A DNA stretch of 64,000 nt from Tenacibaculum adriaticum (GTDB taxonomy: Bacteria; Bacteroidota; Bacteroidia; Flavobacteriales; Flavobacteriaceae): contig NZ_VNIA01000002.1 of assembly GCF_008124875.1 (NCBI RefSeq), positions 558,001 through 622,000 of the forward strand, in the 5' to 3' direction. The notes beneath the pieces are model-generated. The model made no database searches. It was not told where the DNA came from and saw only the letters and a program-made list of their open reading frames with translations. Shown piece after piece: positions 50,900-60,333 of this stretch. The position numbers and the translations under genes are program-made. Numbering within the stretch: the stretch's first letter is position 1; every line of letters starts with the position of its first letter.

Positions 50900-53083
50900 A
50901 TGACCATTTCAATTTGGAGGTATAGTCATCTAACCTTGGCTATATCTTCTTTTGTTTTCATAATCATTGCCTCTGTTACAGGAATTGTTTTAGCCTTCGA
51001 ACCTATTTCGAATCAGTTAAAACCGTTTGCTATTCAAAATGCAAACACAATAACACTAGCTGAGACCATAACTTCCTTAAAAAAGGAATATGAAGAAGTT
51101 GTTTCTTTAAAAGTTGATGAAAACAATTTTTTAGAAGCTTCAGTAATTACTAAAAACGGACAAAGCCATACGTTTTATGTAAATCCTGTAACGGGGAAAA
51201 AAATAGGTGATCTTATAGAAAGAGCTTCTATTTATAAATGGACTACTAATTTACATCGTTCTCTATTTTTAAAATCTACAGGTCGATTTCTAGTTGGATT
51301 TTTCTCCTTTTTACTCTTCTTAATAACAATTACAGGAAGTATTTTAATTATTAAAAGACAAGGAGGAATCATTCAATTTTTCACCAAAGTAGTTAAGGAA
51401 GATTTTAAACAATACTATCACGTAATTTTAGGTAGATACACACTAATTCCAATCATTATTATTACCCTTACAGGTGTATTTTTATCCTTAGAAAAGTTTT
51501 CTGTATTACCTGAGACTAAAATATCTCATAACGTTGATTTTTCTAAAACATTTGCGGGTAAGAAATTATCTTTTGAAGATTTCGATACCTTTAAAAGCAT
51601 CTATCTAAAAGAACTTAAAAGTTTAGAATTTCCTTTTTCTGATGACGAAGAAGATTACTTTTTCTTAAAGCTAAATAATAAAGAACTTTACATTCATCAA
51701 TATTCTGGAGAAATTATAAGCGAGCAAAATCTTCCTTGGATACGTATTGTGTCAAACTGGAGTTTGTTTTTACATACAGGTCGCGGTACTATTTTATGGT
51801 CTTTAATTTTAATGTTTTCTTCGTTTAGCATTCTGTTTTTTGTTTATTCTGGTTTTGCCATGACTATAGAACGAAGAAAAAAAAGTACCCTCCCAAAAAA
51901 CAAAATCAACAAAGACAAAGCTGAGTTTATTATTTTGGTTGGCTCAGAAACAGGAAGTACTTTTGGTTTTTCAATCGCTTTATACAAAGCTTTGATAAAT
52001 GCTAAAAAATCTGTTTTTATAGATCATCTAAATAATTATACTTCCTATAAAAGCGCAAACCATTTAATTGTTTTAACAGCCACTTATGGAGAAGGTGATC
52101 CTCCTAATAATGCTACTAATTTTTTAAAGTTAGCCTCAAAAATAGAGCAACCAAATTTGATCAACTATTCAGTAGTTGGATTCGGCTCTATGGCATATTC
52201 AGATTATTGCCAATTTGCTATTGAAGTTGATGCTATTTTGAATGAACACTCAAAATATAAACCTGTTTTACCTCTTTTCAAGATTAATAATCAATCTTTT
52301 ACCGATTTTAAAGAGTGGTGTATACAATGGAGTAAACAAATTGAAATCCCGTTACATCTAAAACAAGAAGTTATAAAACCTAAAAAGCAACACGCTTTTA
52401 CAGTTGTTAATAAGACCGATTTAAATATAGACGCTTCTTTTTTAGTCCGATTAAAACCTGCTAAAAAATTGAAATTTATTTCCGGAGATTTATTATCAAT
52501 CACTCCGAAAGAAGACACGATAGAACGTCTCTACTCTATTGGAAAAATTAACAATGATATTTTATTAAGTATTAAAAAACACGAATACGGAATTTGTTCT
52601 AATTATTTGAATCAATTACAAAAAAATGACATGTTAAATGCAACTATAACACCAAATACTTCTTTTCATTTCCCGAAAAAATCTACAGGAGTAATTTTAA
52701 TTGCAAATGGAACTGGAATCGCTCCTTTTTTAGGTATGATAGATGCTAATTACAAATATATTAAAACACACCTTTTTTGGGGAGGAAGAACTACAGAATC
52801 TGTTGAGTTATATTCTAAACAGATTTACAAAGCATACGACAACAAACAATTATCTAGTATTCATATTGCTTACTCTCAAGAACAAAAAGAAAAAATTTAT
52901 GTGCAAGATTTAGTTTCAAAAGAACAAGATATAATTGCCTCAGTTTTAAAAAATAATGGAACTATTATGATTTGTGGCTCTATTGCCATGATGAACGATG
53001 TTTTAAAAGTTCTTGAAACCATCTCAATATCAAAATTAAACACACCTTTAAACTTACAGCAAATTAAAACTGACTGTTATTAA
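50900..53083 (+). CDS. PepSY membrane protein fused to a flavodoxin/ferredoxin-NADP reductase
   Basis: The 727-residue protein joins two parts. Residues 1-330 form a PepSY-associated membrane region: WRYSHLTLAISSFVFIIIASVTG, the histidine in WTTNLHRSLFLKSTGRFLVG, and LHTGRGTILWSLILMFSS; the histidines may hold haem. From about 345 a flavodoxin domain (LVGSETGSTFGFSIAL, TATYGEGDPPNNATNFL) and then a ferredoxin reductase-like FAD/NAD(P)H module (LANGTGIAPFLGMI-like: LIANGTGIAPFLG; LFWGGR; IMICGSIAMMNDVL) complete a cytosolic electron path. Fusions of this kind are thought to reduce imported ferric iron or haem iron across the inner membrane. It is the last gene of the haem operon. Confidence 0.85.
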   Translation: MTISIWRYSHLTLAISSFVFIIIASVTGIVLAFEPISNQLKPFAIQNANTITLAETITSLKKEYEEVVSLKVDENNFLEASVITKNGQSHTFYVNPVTGKKIGDLIERASIYKWTTNLHRSLFLKSTGRFLVGFFSFLLFLITITGSILIIKRQGGIIQFFTKVVKEDFKQYYHVILGRYTLIPIIIITLTGVFLSLEKFSVLPETKISHNVDFSKTFAGKKLSFEDFDTFKSIYLKELKSLEFPFSDDEEDYFFLKLNNKELYIHQYSGEIISEQNLPWIRIVSNWSLFLHTGRGTILWSLILMFSSFSILFFVYSGFAMTIERRKKSTLPKNKINKDKAEFIILVGSETGSTFGFSIALYKALINAKKSVFIDHLNNYTSYKSANHLIVLTATYGEGDPPNNATNFLKLASKIEQPNLINYSVVGFGSMAYSDYCQFAIEVDAILNEHSKYKPVLPLFKINNQSFTDFKEWCIQWSKQIEIPLHLKQEVIKPKKQHAFTVVNKTDLNIDASFLVRLKPAKKLKFISGDLLSITPKEDTIERLYSIGKINNDILLSIKKHEYGICSNYLNQLQKNDMLNATITPNTSFHFPKKSTGVILIANGTGIAPFLGMIDANYKYIKTHLFWGGRTTESVELYSKQIYKAYDNKQLSSIHIAYSQEQKEKIYVQDLVSKEQDIIASVLKNNGTIMICGSIAMMNDVLKVLETISISKLNTPLNLQQIKTDCY

Positions 53084-53125
53084 GTTTAATTTCTAAAAAA
53101 TATTTATTGTTTGTTTTTGTTAGCC

Positions 53126-53168
53126 AACCTCTTTGTAATCATTAATTTGAAAATGAAGAGGTTTTTTT
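53126..53168 (+). terminator. terminator after the haem-reductase gene
   Basis: AACCTCTT (53126-53133) pairs with AAGAGGTT (53156-53163), followed by TTTTTG. The loop of 22 bases is long, so it is moderate in strength. Confidence 0.65.
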
Positions 53169-53201
53169 GTTTAAAACTTAGCGAATTCGTTTACAACTTT
53201 G

Positions 53202-53233
53202 TTTGTGTGTCGTAATTGGGTTTATTATTTTTG
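53202..53233 (+). promoter_or_regulatory. promoter of dnaX
   Basis: TTTG (53202-53205), a 20-base spacer and TATTTTTG (53226-53233) match both consensus elements. Transcription would start near 53240, 16 bases before the ATG. Confidence 0.7.
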
Positions 53234-53255
53234 TTCGAGTAAATAGAAGAATTAA

Positions 53256-54941
53256 ATGGAACATTTTATAGTATCAGCGCGTAAATACCGCCCTCAAAAT
53301 TTTGAGGACGTGGTTGGGCAACAAGCCATAACCAATACGTTAGAAAATGCTATAAAAAACAACCATTTAGCGCAGGCTTTATTATTTACTGGACCTCGTG
53401 GGGTTGGTAAAACTTCTTGTGCGCGTATTTTAGCAAAGCGTATTAACCAAGAAGATGCTACAACCGATGATGAAGATTTTGCATTTAATATTTTCGAATT
53501 AGATGCCGCTTCAAATAACTCTGTAGATGATATTCGTAATCTTACCGATCAGGTTCGCATTCCGCCTCAAACAGGAAAATACAAAGTGTATATTATTGAT
53601 GAGGTACACATGTTGTCGCAAGCCGCTTTTAATGCTTTTTTAAAAACGTTGGAAGAACCTCCTGCTCATGCTATCTTCATCTTAGCTACTACAGAAAAAC
53701 ATAAAATCATTCCAACGATTTTATCGCGTTGTCAGATTTTTGATTTTAAAAGAATTGGTGTTTTAGATGCTAAAAACTACCTAAAAACAATTTGTGAGAA
53801 AGAAAACATAACTGCGGATGATGATGCGTTGCACATTATTGCTCAAAAAGCAGACGGTGCCATGCGTGATGCTTTATCTATTTTTGATAGAGTGGTTAGT
53901 TTTTCTGGTACCAATTTAACCCGAGAAGCAGTAACACAAAACTTAAATGTGTTAGACTACGATGTCTATTTTAATATGACGGATCTGTTATTGGAAAACA
54001 AAATACCAGAAGTATTAATGGCTTTTAACGACGTTTTATCTAAAGGTTTTGAAGGTCATCATTTTATTAGCGGATTAGCTTCTCATTTTAGAGATTTATT
54101 AGTAGCAAAAGATCAAGCAACGGTCGAATTACTCGAAGTTGGAGACAATACCAAGAAAAAATACTTAGAGCAATCGCAAAAAGCATCCATGCTGTTTTTA
54201 ATACCTGCGATAGACAAAGCGAACGATTGTGATTTAAAATATCGTGCTAGTAAAAATCAACGATTATTAGTTGAATTAACGTTGATGCAACTCGCCTCTA
54301 TCACTTTTGATGGAGCAAAAAAAAAATCTAGTAACTACATAATACCGGCTACTTTTTTTACTTCGCTTTCACCAGCTATAAAAAAAGTTTCAAAACCAAA
54401 ACCAGTCGTTAAGGAAACTATAAAACCTCCTGTTCAAACAATAAAAACAGAGACTTCAAAACCTATTTTAAAAAACGTTAAACGAAGACCTTCTGCTTTA
54501 TCATTAAAAAGTATTCATCAGAAAAAAGAAGTTAAAAATGTTTCTGAAGAAGAAGAAAACTATGATAATCACCCAAAAACTCCTTTTACAGAAAATCAGT
54601 TAAAAGAAGTTTGGAAAAAATATTATTTTAAACTCAACCAATTAGGAGAAAATAGTTTAGCTTCTATTTTAAATTCTGCAACCATAAACTTAAAATCAAA
54701 TTTTATTGTTGAACTTACTGTTGTTAGTGAACTTTTAGAAAAACAAATTAATACTGGTAAACCTAAATTATTAAAATTTCTTCGTGAAAAATTGAACAAC
54801 TACGGGATTACTATTGCAATTAAAATAGATGAAACTACAGAAAAGGAATTTGTTTATCACCCAAGTGATAAGTTTAAAAAAATGTGTGAAAAGAACCCTC
54901 TTTTAGAAAAGCTAAAGAACACTTTTCAGCTAGATATTTAA
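53256..54941 (+). CDS. dnaX: DNA polymerase III subunit gamma/tau DnaX
   Basis: The 561-residue clamp-loader subunit opens with ARKYRPQNFEDVVGQQ and has Walker A GPRGVGKTS, the Walker B/DEAD-like IIDEVHMLS and the SRC arginine-finger motif ILSRCQIFDF. Between the two Walker motifs the four zinc-binding cysteines of the Escherichia protein are replaced by an acidic stretch (QEDATTDDEDFAFNIFELDA), so no zinc finger is expected. A lysine- and proline-rich linker (about 365-440) connects to a C-terminal domain that probably touches the polymerase. Its last 12 bases overlap the end of the convergent antiporter gene. Confidence 0.96.
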   Translation: MEHFIVSARKYRPQNFEDVVGQQAITNTLENAIKNNHLAQALLFTGPRGVGKTSCARILAKRINQEDATTDDEDFAFNIFELDAASNNSVDDIRNLTDQVRIPPQTGKYKVYIIDEVHMLSQAAFNAFLKTLEEPPAHAIFILATTEKHKIIPTILSRCQIFDFKRIGVLDAKNYLKTICEKENITADDDALHIIAQKADGAMRDALSIFDRVVSFSGTNLTREAVTQNLNVLDYDVYFNMTDLLLENKIPEVLMAFNDVLSKGFEGHHFISGLASHFRDLLVAKDQATVELLEVGDNTKKKYLEQSQKASMLFLIPAIDKANDCDLKYRASKNQRLLVELTLMQLASITFDGAKKKSSNYIIPATFFTSLSPAIKKVSKPKPVVKETIKPPVQTIKTETSKPILKNVKRRPSALSLKSIHQKKEVKNVSEEEENYDNHPKTPFTENQLKEVWKKYYFKLNQLGENSLASILNSATINLKSNFIVELTVVSELLEKQINTGKPKLLKFLREKLNNYGITIAIKIDETTEKEFVYHPSDKFKKMCEKNPLLEKLKNTFQLDI

Positions 54942-56753
54942 GTTTTTGCCTACGTATACTAACATACAATTTTCAATCTTTTTTATACTTTTTTCAAATT
55001 CAGAAATCAACCAAATTTGTCCAGAATTACTCTTAATAAGAATCGGAATTGATTTTAACTCTTCGTATAATTTTTCAATTTTTGTATTATAATCTTGCAA
55101 TGAGTTAATTGCTGTTTCATGAATTTCTGGATAATCTCTAACAGCTTCCATTAAATTCAAGTAATCATCTTGTGTTGTAAACAACTGGTTTTCATCGTCA
55201 TAATCTTTAGTAATTACTTCTTGAGAACTTGCCAATCTATACGCTCCTTGCTCTCCAAATGCCGATGAAAAATTCTCGATCGCATATTTGTTTATAGAAT
55301 CACTTCCAGTCATAGCGATCATATAACCTACATCATTTAACTCTATGTTATCTGTTAATTCCTCATCATAAATATTCACTTCAAAAGCTTCTAAACCTTC
55401 TTTCTTTGCTTTATCTACATTGTCTGGATTCGAATCAATCAAAACAACTCTTCTTTTATTTTCCTTCAAATAATTGGCTATTAATCTTCCTACATCAGAA
55501 GCTCCAATAATCATAATTGCATTAGATCGTTTTAAGAAAACACCTACCATTTTCGCAAACATTCGTGCCGTTGTAGCATTTAGTAATACAGTACCTAATA
55601 CAATCATAAATACTAAAGGAGTTATATACTCTGCTCCTTCTATGCCTTCTTTTAATAATTTACTACCGAAAAGTGATGCAATACCTGCAGCGACAATTCC
55701 TCGAGGACCTACCCAACTAATAAATAATTTTTCATTCATTTTTAAGTTCGATTGATACGTACTTAAAAAAACCGCTATAGGTCTAATAACAAAAACTACC
55801 AGTACAAATAACAATAGTGTTTTCCAATCATACAACAACATCAATTCTTTAAAATCAATATTCGCGGCTAAAAGAATAAATAAGATTGATATTAATAAAA
55901 CACTTAATGACTCTTTAAAATATAAAATTTCTTTTAAATTTTTTAACTTACTATTACCTAAGACCATACCCATTACCACAACTGCTAATAATCCTGATTC
56001 ATGAGCTGCTAAATCTGAAGCTACAAATACTAATAATACAGTTGAAAGCGCTACCACATTTAATAAATAATGAGGTATCCACTTTTTATTAATAGAAAAA
56101 ATTAAAGCATTTGCAAACGTAAATCCAAATGTAGTACCAAAAAGTAAAATCTTTAAAAATTCTGCAGAAGCCGTTTGTGTAAATCCAGAACCACCACCAA
56201 CACTTATAAATTCAAAAACTAAGACAGCTGCTAAGGCTCCGATAGGATCAATTAAAATTCCTTCCCATTTTAAAACGGCAGATACGTCTTTTTTCAAAGG
56301 AATATTTCTCAAAATAGGGGTTATTACAGTCGGCCCTGTAACAATAATTAATGCAGAAAATAAAAATGAAAGTTCCCAACTTAAATTGAATATCATATGT
56401 GCCACTAGCCCTGCCCCAAAAAAAGTAATTGCCGAACCCAACGTAATTAACTTCGTTATAACGGGACCAATATTTTTAATTTCCCCTCTCCGCAACGTTA
56501 GACCTCCTTCAAAAAGGATGATACTAATTGCCAGAGAGACAAAGTAATACAATCCATCTCCTGGGAATAATCCTTTTTGACCGTCCCAAACAGGTTCTAT
56601 TAATTTACTTCCATCTTCGTTTAAAAACTCCGAGGCAATAGGTCCTACTAAAAGCCCTATTAAAATTAAAGGTAAGATTGCTGGTATCTTAAATCTCCAA
56701 GCAAACCATTGTGCTAATATTCCAAGTATTATTATTCCTGCTAGTTCTAACAT
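54930..56753 (-). CDS. Kef-type cation:proton antiporter with RCK/TrkA-N domain
   Basis: The 607-residue membrane protein has about twelve N-terminal transmembrane helices of the sodium-proton antiporter fold; LFEGGLTLRRGEIKN, VTGPTVITPILRNIP and GILIDPIGALAAVLVFEF contain the conserved polar helices breaks, and SWVGPRGIVAAGIASLF is the Kef/NhaP-type motif. From about residue 410 follows a Rossmann regulator domain (IMIIGASDVGRLIANYL, VVLIDSNPDNVDKAKKEG) that binds a nucleotide and gates the transport. Potassium or sodium export against protons is likely; the ion cannot be fixed. Its end overlaps dnaX by 12 bases. Confidence 0.9.
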   Translation of the reverse strand: MLELAGIIILGILAQWFAWRFKIPAILPLILIGLLVGPIASEFLNEDGSKLIEPVWDGQKGLFPGDGLYYFVSLAISIILFEGGLTLRRGEIKNIGPVITKLITLGSAITFFGAGLVAHMIFNLSWELSFLFSALIIVTGPTVITPILRNIPLKKDVSAVLKWEGILIDPIGALAAVLVFEFISVGGGSGFTQTASAEFLKILLFGTTFGFTFANALIFSINKKWIPHYLLNVVALSTVLLVFVASDLAAHESGLLAVVVMGMVLGNSKLKNLKEILYFKESLSVLLISILFILLAANIDFKELMLLYDWKTLLLFVLVVFVIRPIAVFLSTYQSNLKMNEKLFISWVGPRGIVAAGIASLFGSKLLKEGIEGAEYITPLVFMIVLGTVLLNATTARMFAKMVGVFLKRSNAIMIIGASDVGRLIANYLKENKRRVVLIDSNPDNVDKAKKEGLEAFEVNIYDEELTDNIELNDVGYMIAMTGSDSINKYAIENFSSAFGEQGAYRLASSQEVITKDYDDENQLFTTQDDYLNLMEAVRDYPEIHETAINSLQDYNTKIEKLYEELKSIPILIKSNSGQIWLISEFEKSIKKIENCMLVYVGKNLNI

Positions 56754-56876
56754 ATTTATTTTTGAAAAATTAAAAATAGGAATTTTTAACCAACTAGAGC
56801 ATTTAAAAAGATCCTAAAATACTCTTAATTTTTAATGAAAATTTAGTTTTGTTTACCTTTAAAATAATACTAAAAA

Positions 56877-59225
56877 TTAGTAAATTTCTAAAACCCGTTT
56901 AAGTTCATTTCCAAAATCATCTATAACCGTTATTTGGTAAGTACCTTTTGGGGGTTTTATAGCTAATTCATGATAATTTTCTGTAGTATTGATAAATTCA
57001 TCGTTTAAATACCAATATACTTTTGCATCAGAATTTGAGTGTGTCAACTTTAAAACAACTGAGTTCAATTGGTTGTTAACACCTTTTGTTAATGAGACTT
57101 TTGAACGGTATTTTGTAGGAAAAACAAAATCCATTTTGGCTTTTTCAAGCTCATTGCAATCAGCTCTAAAATTAGGTAAACGTTGGTAATCTGAATTGTT
57201 TTGTTGATAATAATGTGCCATTAACGGAGGCAACACAAACCAAGTTTTCGTTTTAATATTATTAATCGATTCACAATTCGTATTTACTCTAAACTGTTCC
57301 GTTTTTTCTACTTGAATTTCTTTATGATACGGACACGATTTTGCTTTTATACCATTTTTTTGAATCCTTTTTTTAACCGATTTACAAATTGGCAATGCTA
57401 AATAACCGCTCTTCTCACAAATGTTCTCTTCAATTAAATCTTCATACGGTTCTAAAAACCAGTCCGATTTTGGTAAGACATCAAACACATCAAACATTAA
57501 TGGAGATGCACTTCCTACACCGGTTAAATCTGAACGCCCTTCACCGTCTGAGTTTCCTACCCAAACACCCACTACATATTTTGAAGTTGCTCCAATTGCC
57601 CAAGCATCTCTATTACCAAAACTGGTTCCTGTTTTCCATGCTATTTTTTGCGATGAATCGTAGTATTTCCATGCTTGGTCGGTATTTGGGCGGTTCACAT
57701 TGGTGAGTGTATTCAACGTTAAATAAGTCGACCCAGCATCCACAATTTTAGGTGTTGGTACTACTTTTCCGAAGTTGACTTTTTCAGTATTTAAATACGT
57801 TTGCTCCACAAATTCATTTTGATAATATTGATATTTCAATTCATCAAAATGAGTAACCGTTCCTGCATACCCAGCAAATACTTTACATAAATCCCATAAA
57901 CTGGCCTCTGCACCACCTAAAATGAGCGACAATCCGTAATAATCGGCAGGTTTGGTAATATGTGTTAATTGATAATCTTCTAAATCATCTCTAAATTTTT
58001 GTAAGCCGTAACGTTGTAACATCCGCACCGCAGGAATATTCAAAGAACGTGTAAGCGCTACATTGGCAGGAACTGCACCGTCAAACATTAAACTAAAGTT
58101 TTTTGGAGAATATCCTGCTATTTCTGTAGGTACATCGGCGACTAATTGTGTGGGTAACAAATCTCCCGATTGTAACATCTGCGCATACAAAAATGGTTTT
58201 AAGACGCTTCCTGTACTTCTAGAAGACACCACATTATTCACATCTTTTTGATGCTTTTCATCCGTTGGTGAATTCCCTACATAAGCCAATACTTTTCTAG
58301 TTTCAACATCTAATACCAAAACTGCTAAATTGTATACTTCGTTTTGTTTTAAACGTTCGTAATGTTGTTTAACAATATTATTTACTCGTTTCTGTAAGAA
58401 AATATCAATAGAACTTTGAATCCGTTTTCTTTTATAATTTTTAGCAATATCTTGCACTAAATGGGTTGCTGTGGTGGGTAAATTGTAAGGTTTCTCCGGA
58501 AGATCTTCATCTATCGCCAACACATACGTAATACTATCAATCATCTCTTTTCGATAGAGTTTATTTAATAGTCTATTGCGTTTTTCCTTAAGTTTTAACT
58601 GATTTTTCCCTGGATAAATCAAAGACGGAGCATTTGGTAATACTGCCAACGTTGCACTTTCTGCCCATGAAAGTTGACTGGGTTGCAATCCGAAATAACG
58701 CCATGAAGCCATTTCTAATCCAACCACATTTCCACCAAAAGGTGCATGTGATGCATAGAGTTTTAAAATTTCTTTTTTAGAATGACGAAATTCCAATCGG
58801 GTTGCTAAAACAAGTTCTTTGATTTTTTCAAAATACGAACGCTGTTGATTCTTACGTGATAAACGAATCACTTGTTGTGTAAGTGTACTTCCACCACGAA
58901 CTACCTTCTTCGCTTTTATGTTTTCGGAAAAGGCTTTAACAATAGATACTGGGTTAAATCCGAAGTGTTTATAAAAATGAGCGTCTTCAAATTGTAAAAT
59001 ACAATCTTCAAATTTTTGAGGTACCGAATCTAACTCAGGAAATCGCCACTGACCATCTTCTGCAATAACAGCTCCTAATAATTCATTATTACTTGCCGTA
59101 ACTACAGTTGATGTTGGATTTTGAAACAGTTTTTGGGGCAAGCAGAAATAATAGACAATCAACAAAAGGCAAACAGTTACAACCTTTATTTTATTATTTC
59201 TTAAAAATTCAAACACTCTTTGCAT
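56877..59225 (-). CDS. pbpC: penicillin-binding protein 1C (PbpC)
   Basis: The 782-residue protein has one N-terminal membrane helix (VVTVCLLLIVYYFCL), a glycosyltransferase domain (about 60-225) with the catalytic glutamate in LQFEDAHFYKHFGF and RGGSTLTQQVIRLSR, and a transpeptidase domain with the acylated serine in STGSVLKPFLYA, the SLN motif TRSLNIPAV and KTGTSFGNRDAW. The C-terminal domain (about 690-782) is the small beta domain usual in PbpC. It polymerises peptidoglycan glycan strands; in several bacteria pbpC is paired with an alpha-2-macroglobulin gene such as the one at 61920, from which it is separated here by two genes. Confidence 0.95.
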   Translation of the reverse strand: MQRVFEFLRNNKIKVVTVCLLLIVYYFCLPQKLFQNPTSTVVTASNNELLGAVIAEDGQWRFPELDSVPQKFEDCILQFEDAHFYKHFGFNPVSIVKAFSENIKAKKVVRGGSTLTQQVIRLSRKNQQRSYFEKIKELVLATRLEFRHSKKEILKLYASHAPFGGNVVGLEMASWRYFGLQPSQLSWAESATLAVLPNAPSLIYPGKNQLKLKEKRNRLLNKLYRKEMIDSITYVLAIDEDLPEKPYNLPTTATHLVQDIAKNYKRKRIQSSIDIFLQKRVNNIVKQHYERLKQNEVYNLAVLVLDVETRKVLAYVGNSPTDEKHQKDVNNVVSSRSTGSVLKPFLYAQMLQSGDLLPTQLVADVPTEIAGYSPKNFSLMFDGAVPANVALTRSLNIPAVRMLQRYGLQKFRDDLEDYQLTHITKPADYYGLSLILGGAEASLWDLCKVFAGYAGTVTHFDELKYQYYQNEFVEQTYLNTEKVNFGKVVPTPKIVDAGSTYLTLNTLTNVNRPNTDQAWKYYDSSQKIAWKTGTSFGNRDAWAIGATSKYVVGVWVGNSDGEGRSDLTGVGSASPLMFDVFDVLPKSDWFLEPYEDLIEENICEKSGYLALPICKSVKKRIQKNGIKAKSCPYHKEIQVEKTEQFRVNTNCESINNIKTKTWFVLPPLMAHYYQQNNSDYQRLPNFRADCNELEKAKMDFVFPTKYRSKVSLTKGVNNQLNSVVLKLTHSNSDAKVYWYLNDEFINTTENYHELAIKPPKGTYQITVIDDFGNELKRVLEIY

Positions 59226-59242
59226 TCACTAGTTATATTTAT

Positions 59243-59250
59243 CAAAAGTA
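59243..59250 (-). promoter_or_regulatory. -7 promoter element of pbpC
   Basis: On the minus strand TACTTTTG fits TAnnTTTG exactly; CTTG at 59273-59276, 22 bases away, is a possible -33. The start would be about 59236, ten bases before the ATG. Confidence 0.5.
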
Positions 59251-59287
59251 TAAAAGTTTAGAAGTAAAATATCAAGGATAAGTGAGT

Positions 59288-59295
59288 TATATTTG
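59288..59295 (+). promoter_or_regulatory. -7 promoter element of the dihydrouridine synthase gene
   Basis: TATATTTG is an exact match, 17 bases before the ATG at 59312. No good -33 element is evident. Together with the pbpC element it forms a short divergent promoter region. Confidence 0.45.
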
Positions 59296-59311
59296 CAGCT
59301 TATAATACACT

Positions 59312-60259
59312 ATGAGTTTTACCTTACTTTCTTCACCTCTACAAGGGTTTACCGATTTTCGTTTTAGAAATGCACAAAACAAATATTTTGGTGGAATTGA
59401 CACATTTTACGCTCCTTATATTCGGTTAAACGGAAAAATGAAAATAAAATCAAGTTATGAGCGTGATTTATTACCCGAAAACAACAACACGTTAACGGTT
59501 ATTCCGCAGGTAATTACTAATGATGCTGATGAATTTTTATTTGTAGCAAAATATGTACAAAGTTTAGGGTTTAAAGAACTAAACTGGAATTTAGGCTGTC
59601 CATATCCAATGGTTACAAAATCTGGAATGGGTTCTGGTTTGATCTGTAACCCGACACGAATAGACGAAGTATTGCATCGCGCTCACAACGAAACGGATAT
59701 TGTAGTGTCTATGAAAATGAGAATGGGTTATGAAAACAGTGAGGAAATATTACACTCCTTCCCTATTCTAGACAAATACCCCTTAAAAAACGTAGCTATT
59801 CATGCTCGAATTGGAAAACAATTATACAAAGGTGGTGTAGATTTAGAAGCGTTTCAAAAATGTATTGATGTTGCTAAACATCAACTGTATTATAATGGTG
59901 ATATTACCACTGTAGAAGGCTTTAAAGCCATGAAAGAACGTTTTCCTAGTATTACGCATTTTATGATTGGACGTGGTTTAATTGCAGATCCTTTTTTACC
60001 TCAAATGATTAAAGACGATACGACCGAATACCCAAAAGATAGATGGAAAATTTTTGAAGCTTTTCATGATGAAATTTACCATCAATACGATGCTGCGTTG
60101 TCTGGACCAACTCCTATAAAAATGAAAATGTTAGGCTTTTGGGAATACTTTTCTAAGTCTTTTTCCAATCCGCAGAAAACTTATAAAAAAATTAAAAAAG
60201 CGACCAATCCTAAAAAATATCAATTGGTTGTGAAAGAAATTTTGAGTGGTGAAAAATAA
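59312..60259 (+). CDS. tRNA-dihydrouridine synthase family protein
   Basis: The 315-residue flavoprotein reduces a uridine in tRNA to dihydrouridine. The TIM-barrel start LLSSPLQGFTDFRFR binds FMN; the catalytic cysteine is in ELNWNLGCPYPMVTKSGMGSGL; VVSMKMRMGY and IHARIG carry the conserved lysine, arginine and histidine, and YNGDITT with FMIGRGLIADPFL closes the phosphate-binding site. It resembles DusC more than DusB in length. The gene is transcribed away from pbpC and toward the DEAD-box gene. Confidence 0.93.
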   Translation: MSFTLLSSPLQGFTDFRFRNAQNKYFGGIDTFYAPYIRLNGKMKIKSSYERDLLPENNNTLTVIPQVITNDADEFLFVAKYVQSLGFKELNWNLGCPYPMVTKSGMGSGLICNPTRIDEVLHRAHNETDIVVSMKMRMGYENSEEILHSFPILDKYPLKNVAIHARIGKQLYKGGVDLEAFQKCIDVAKHQLYYNGDITTVEGFKAMKERFPSITHFMIGRGLIADPFLPQMIKDDTTEYPKDRWKIFEAFHDEIYHQYDAALSGPTPIKMKMLGFWEYFSKSFSNPQKTYKKIKKATNPKKYQLVVKEILSGEK

Positions 60260-60274
60260 GTGAATTCATCACAT

Positions 60275-60310
60275 AAAAAAGATACTCTTTTACAACAAGT
60301 ATCTCTTTCT
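60275..60310. terminator. bidirectional terminator between the dihydrouridine synthase and helicase genes
   Basis: AGATACT (60280-60286) pairs with AGTATCT (60298-60304) with A-rich and T-rich flanks on both sides. It lies between convergent stop codons. Confidence 0.55.
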
Positions 60311-60333
60311 ATATTCTTAAATATCTATCTTTT

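Noticed and set aside
53256..54941. Loss of zinc-finger cysteines in DnaX as a sign of a defective gene.
   Set aside because: All ATPase motifs are intact and, to my recollection, flavobacterial DnaX proteins often lack the zinc finger.
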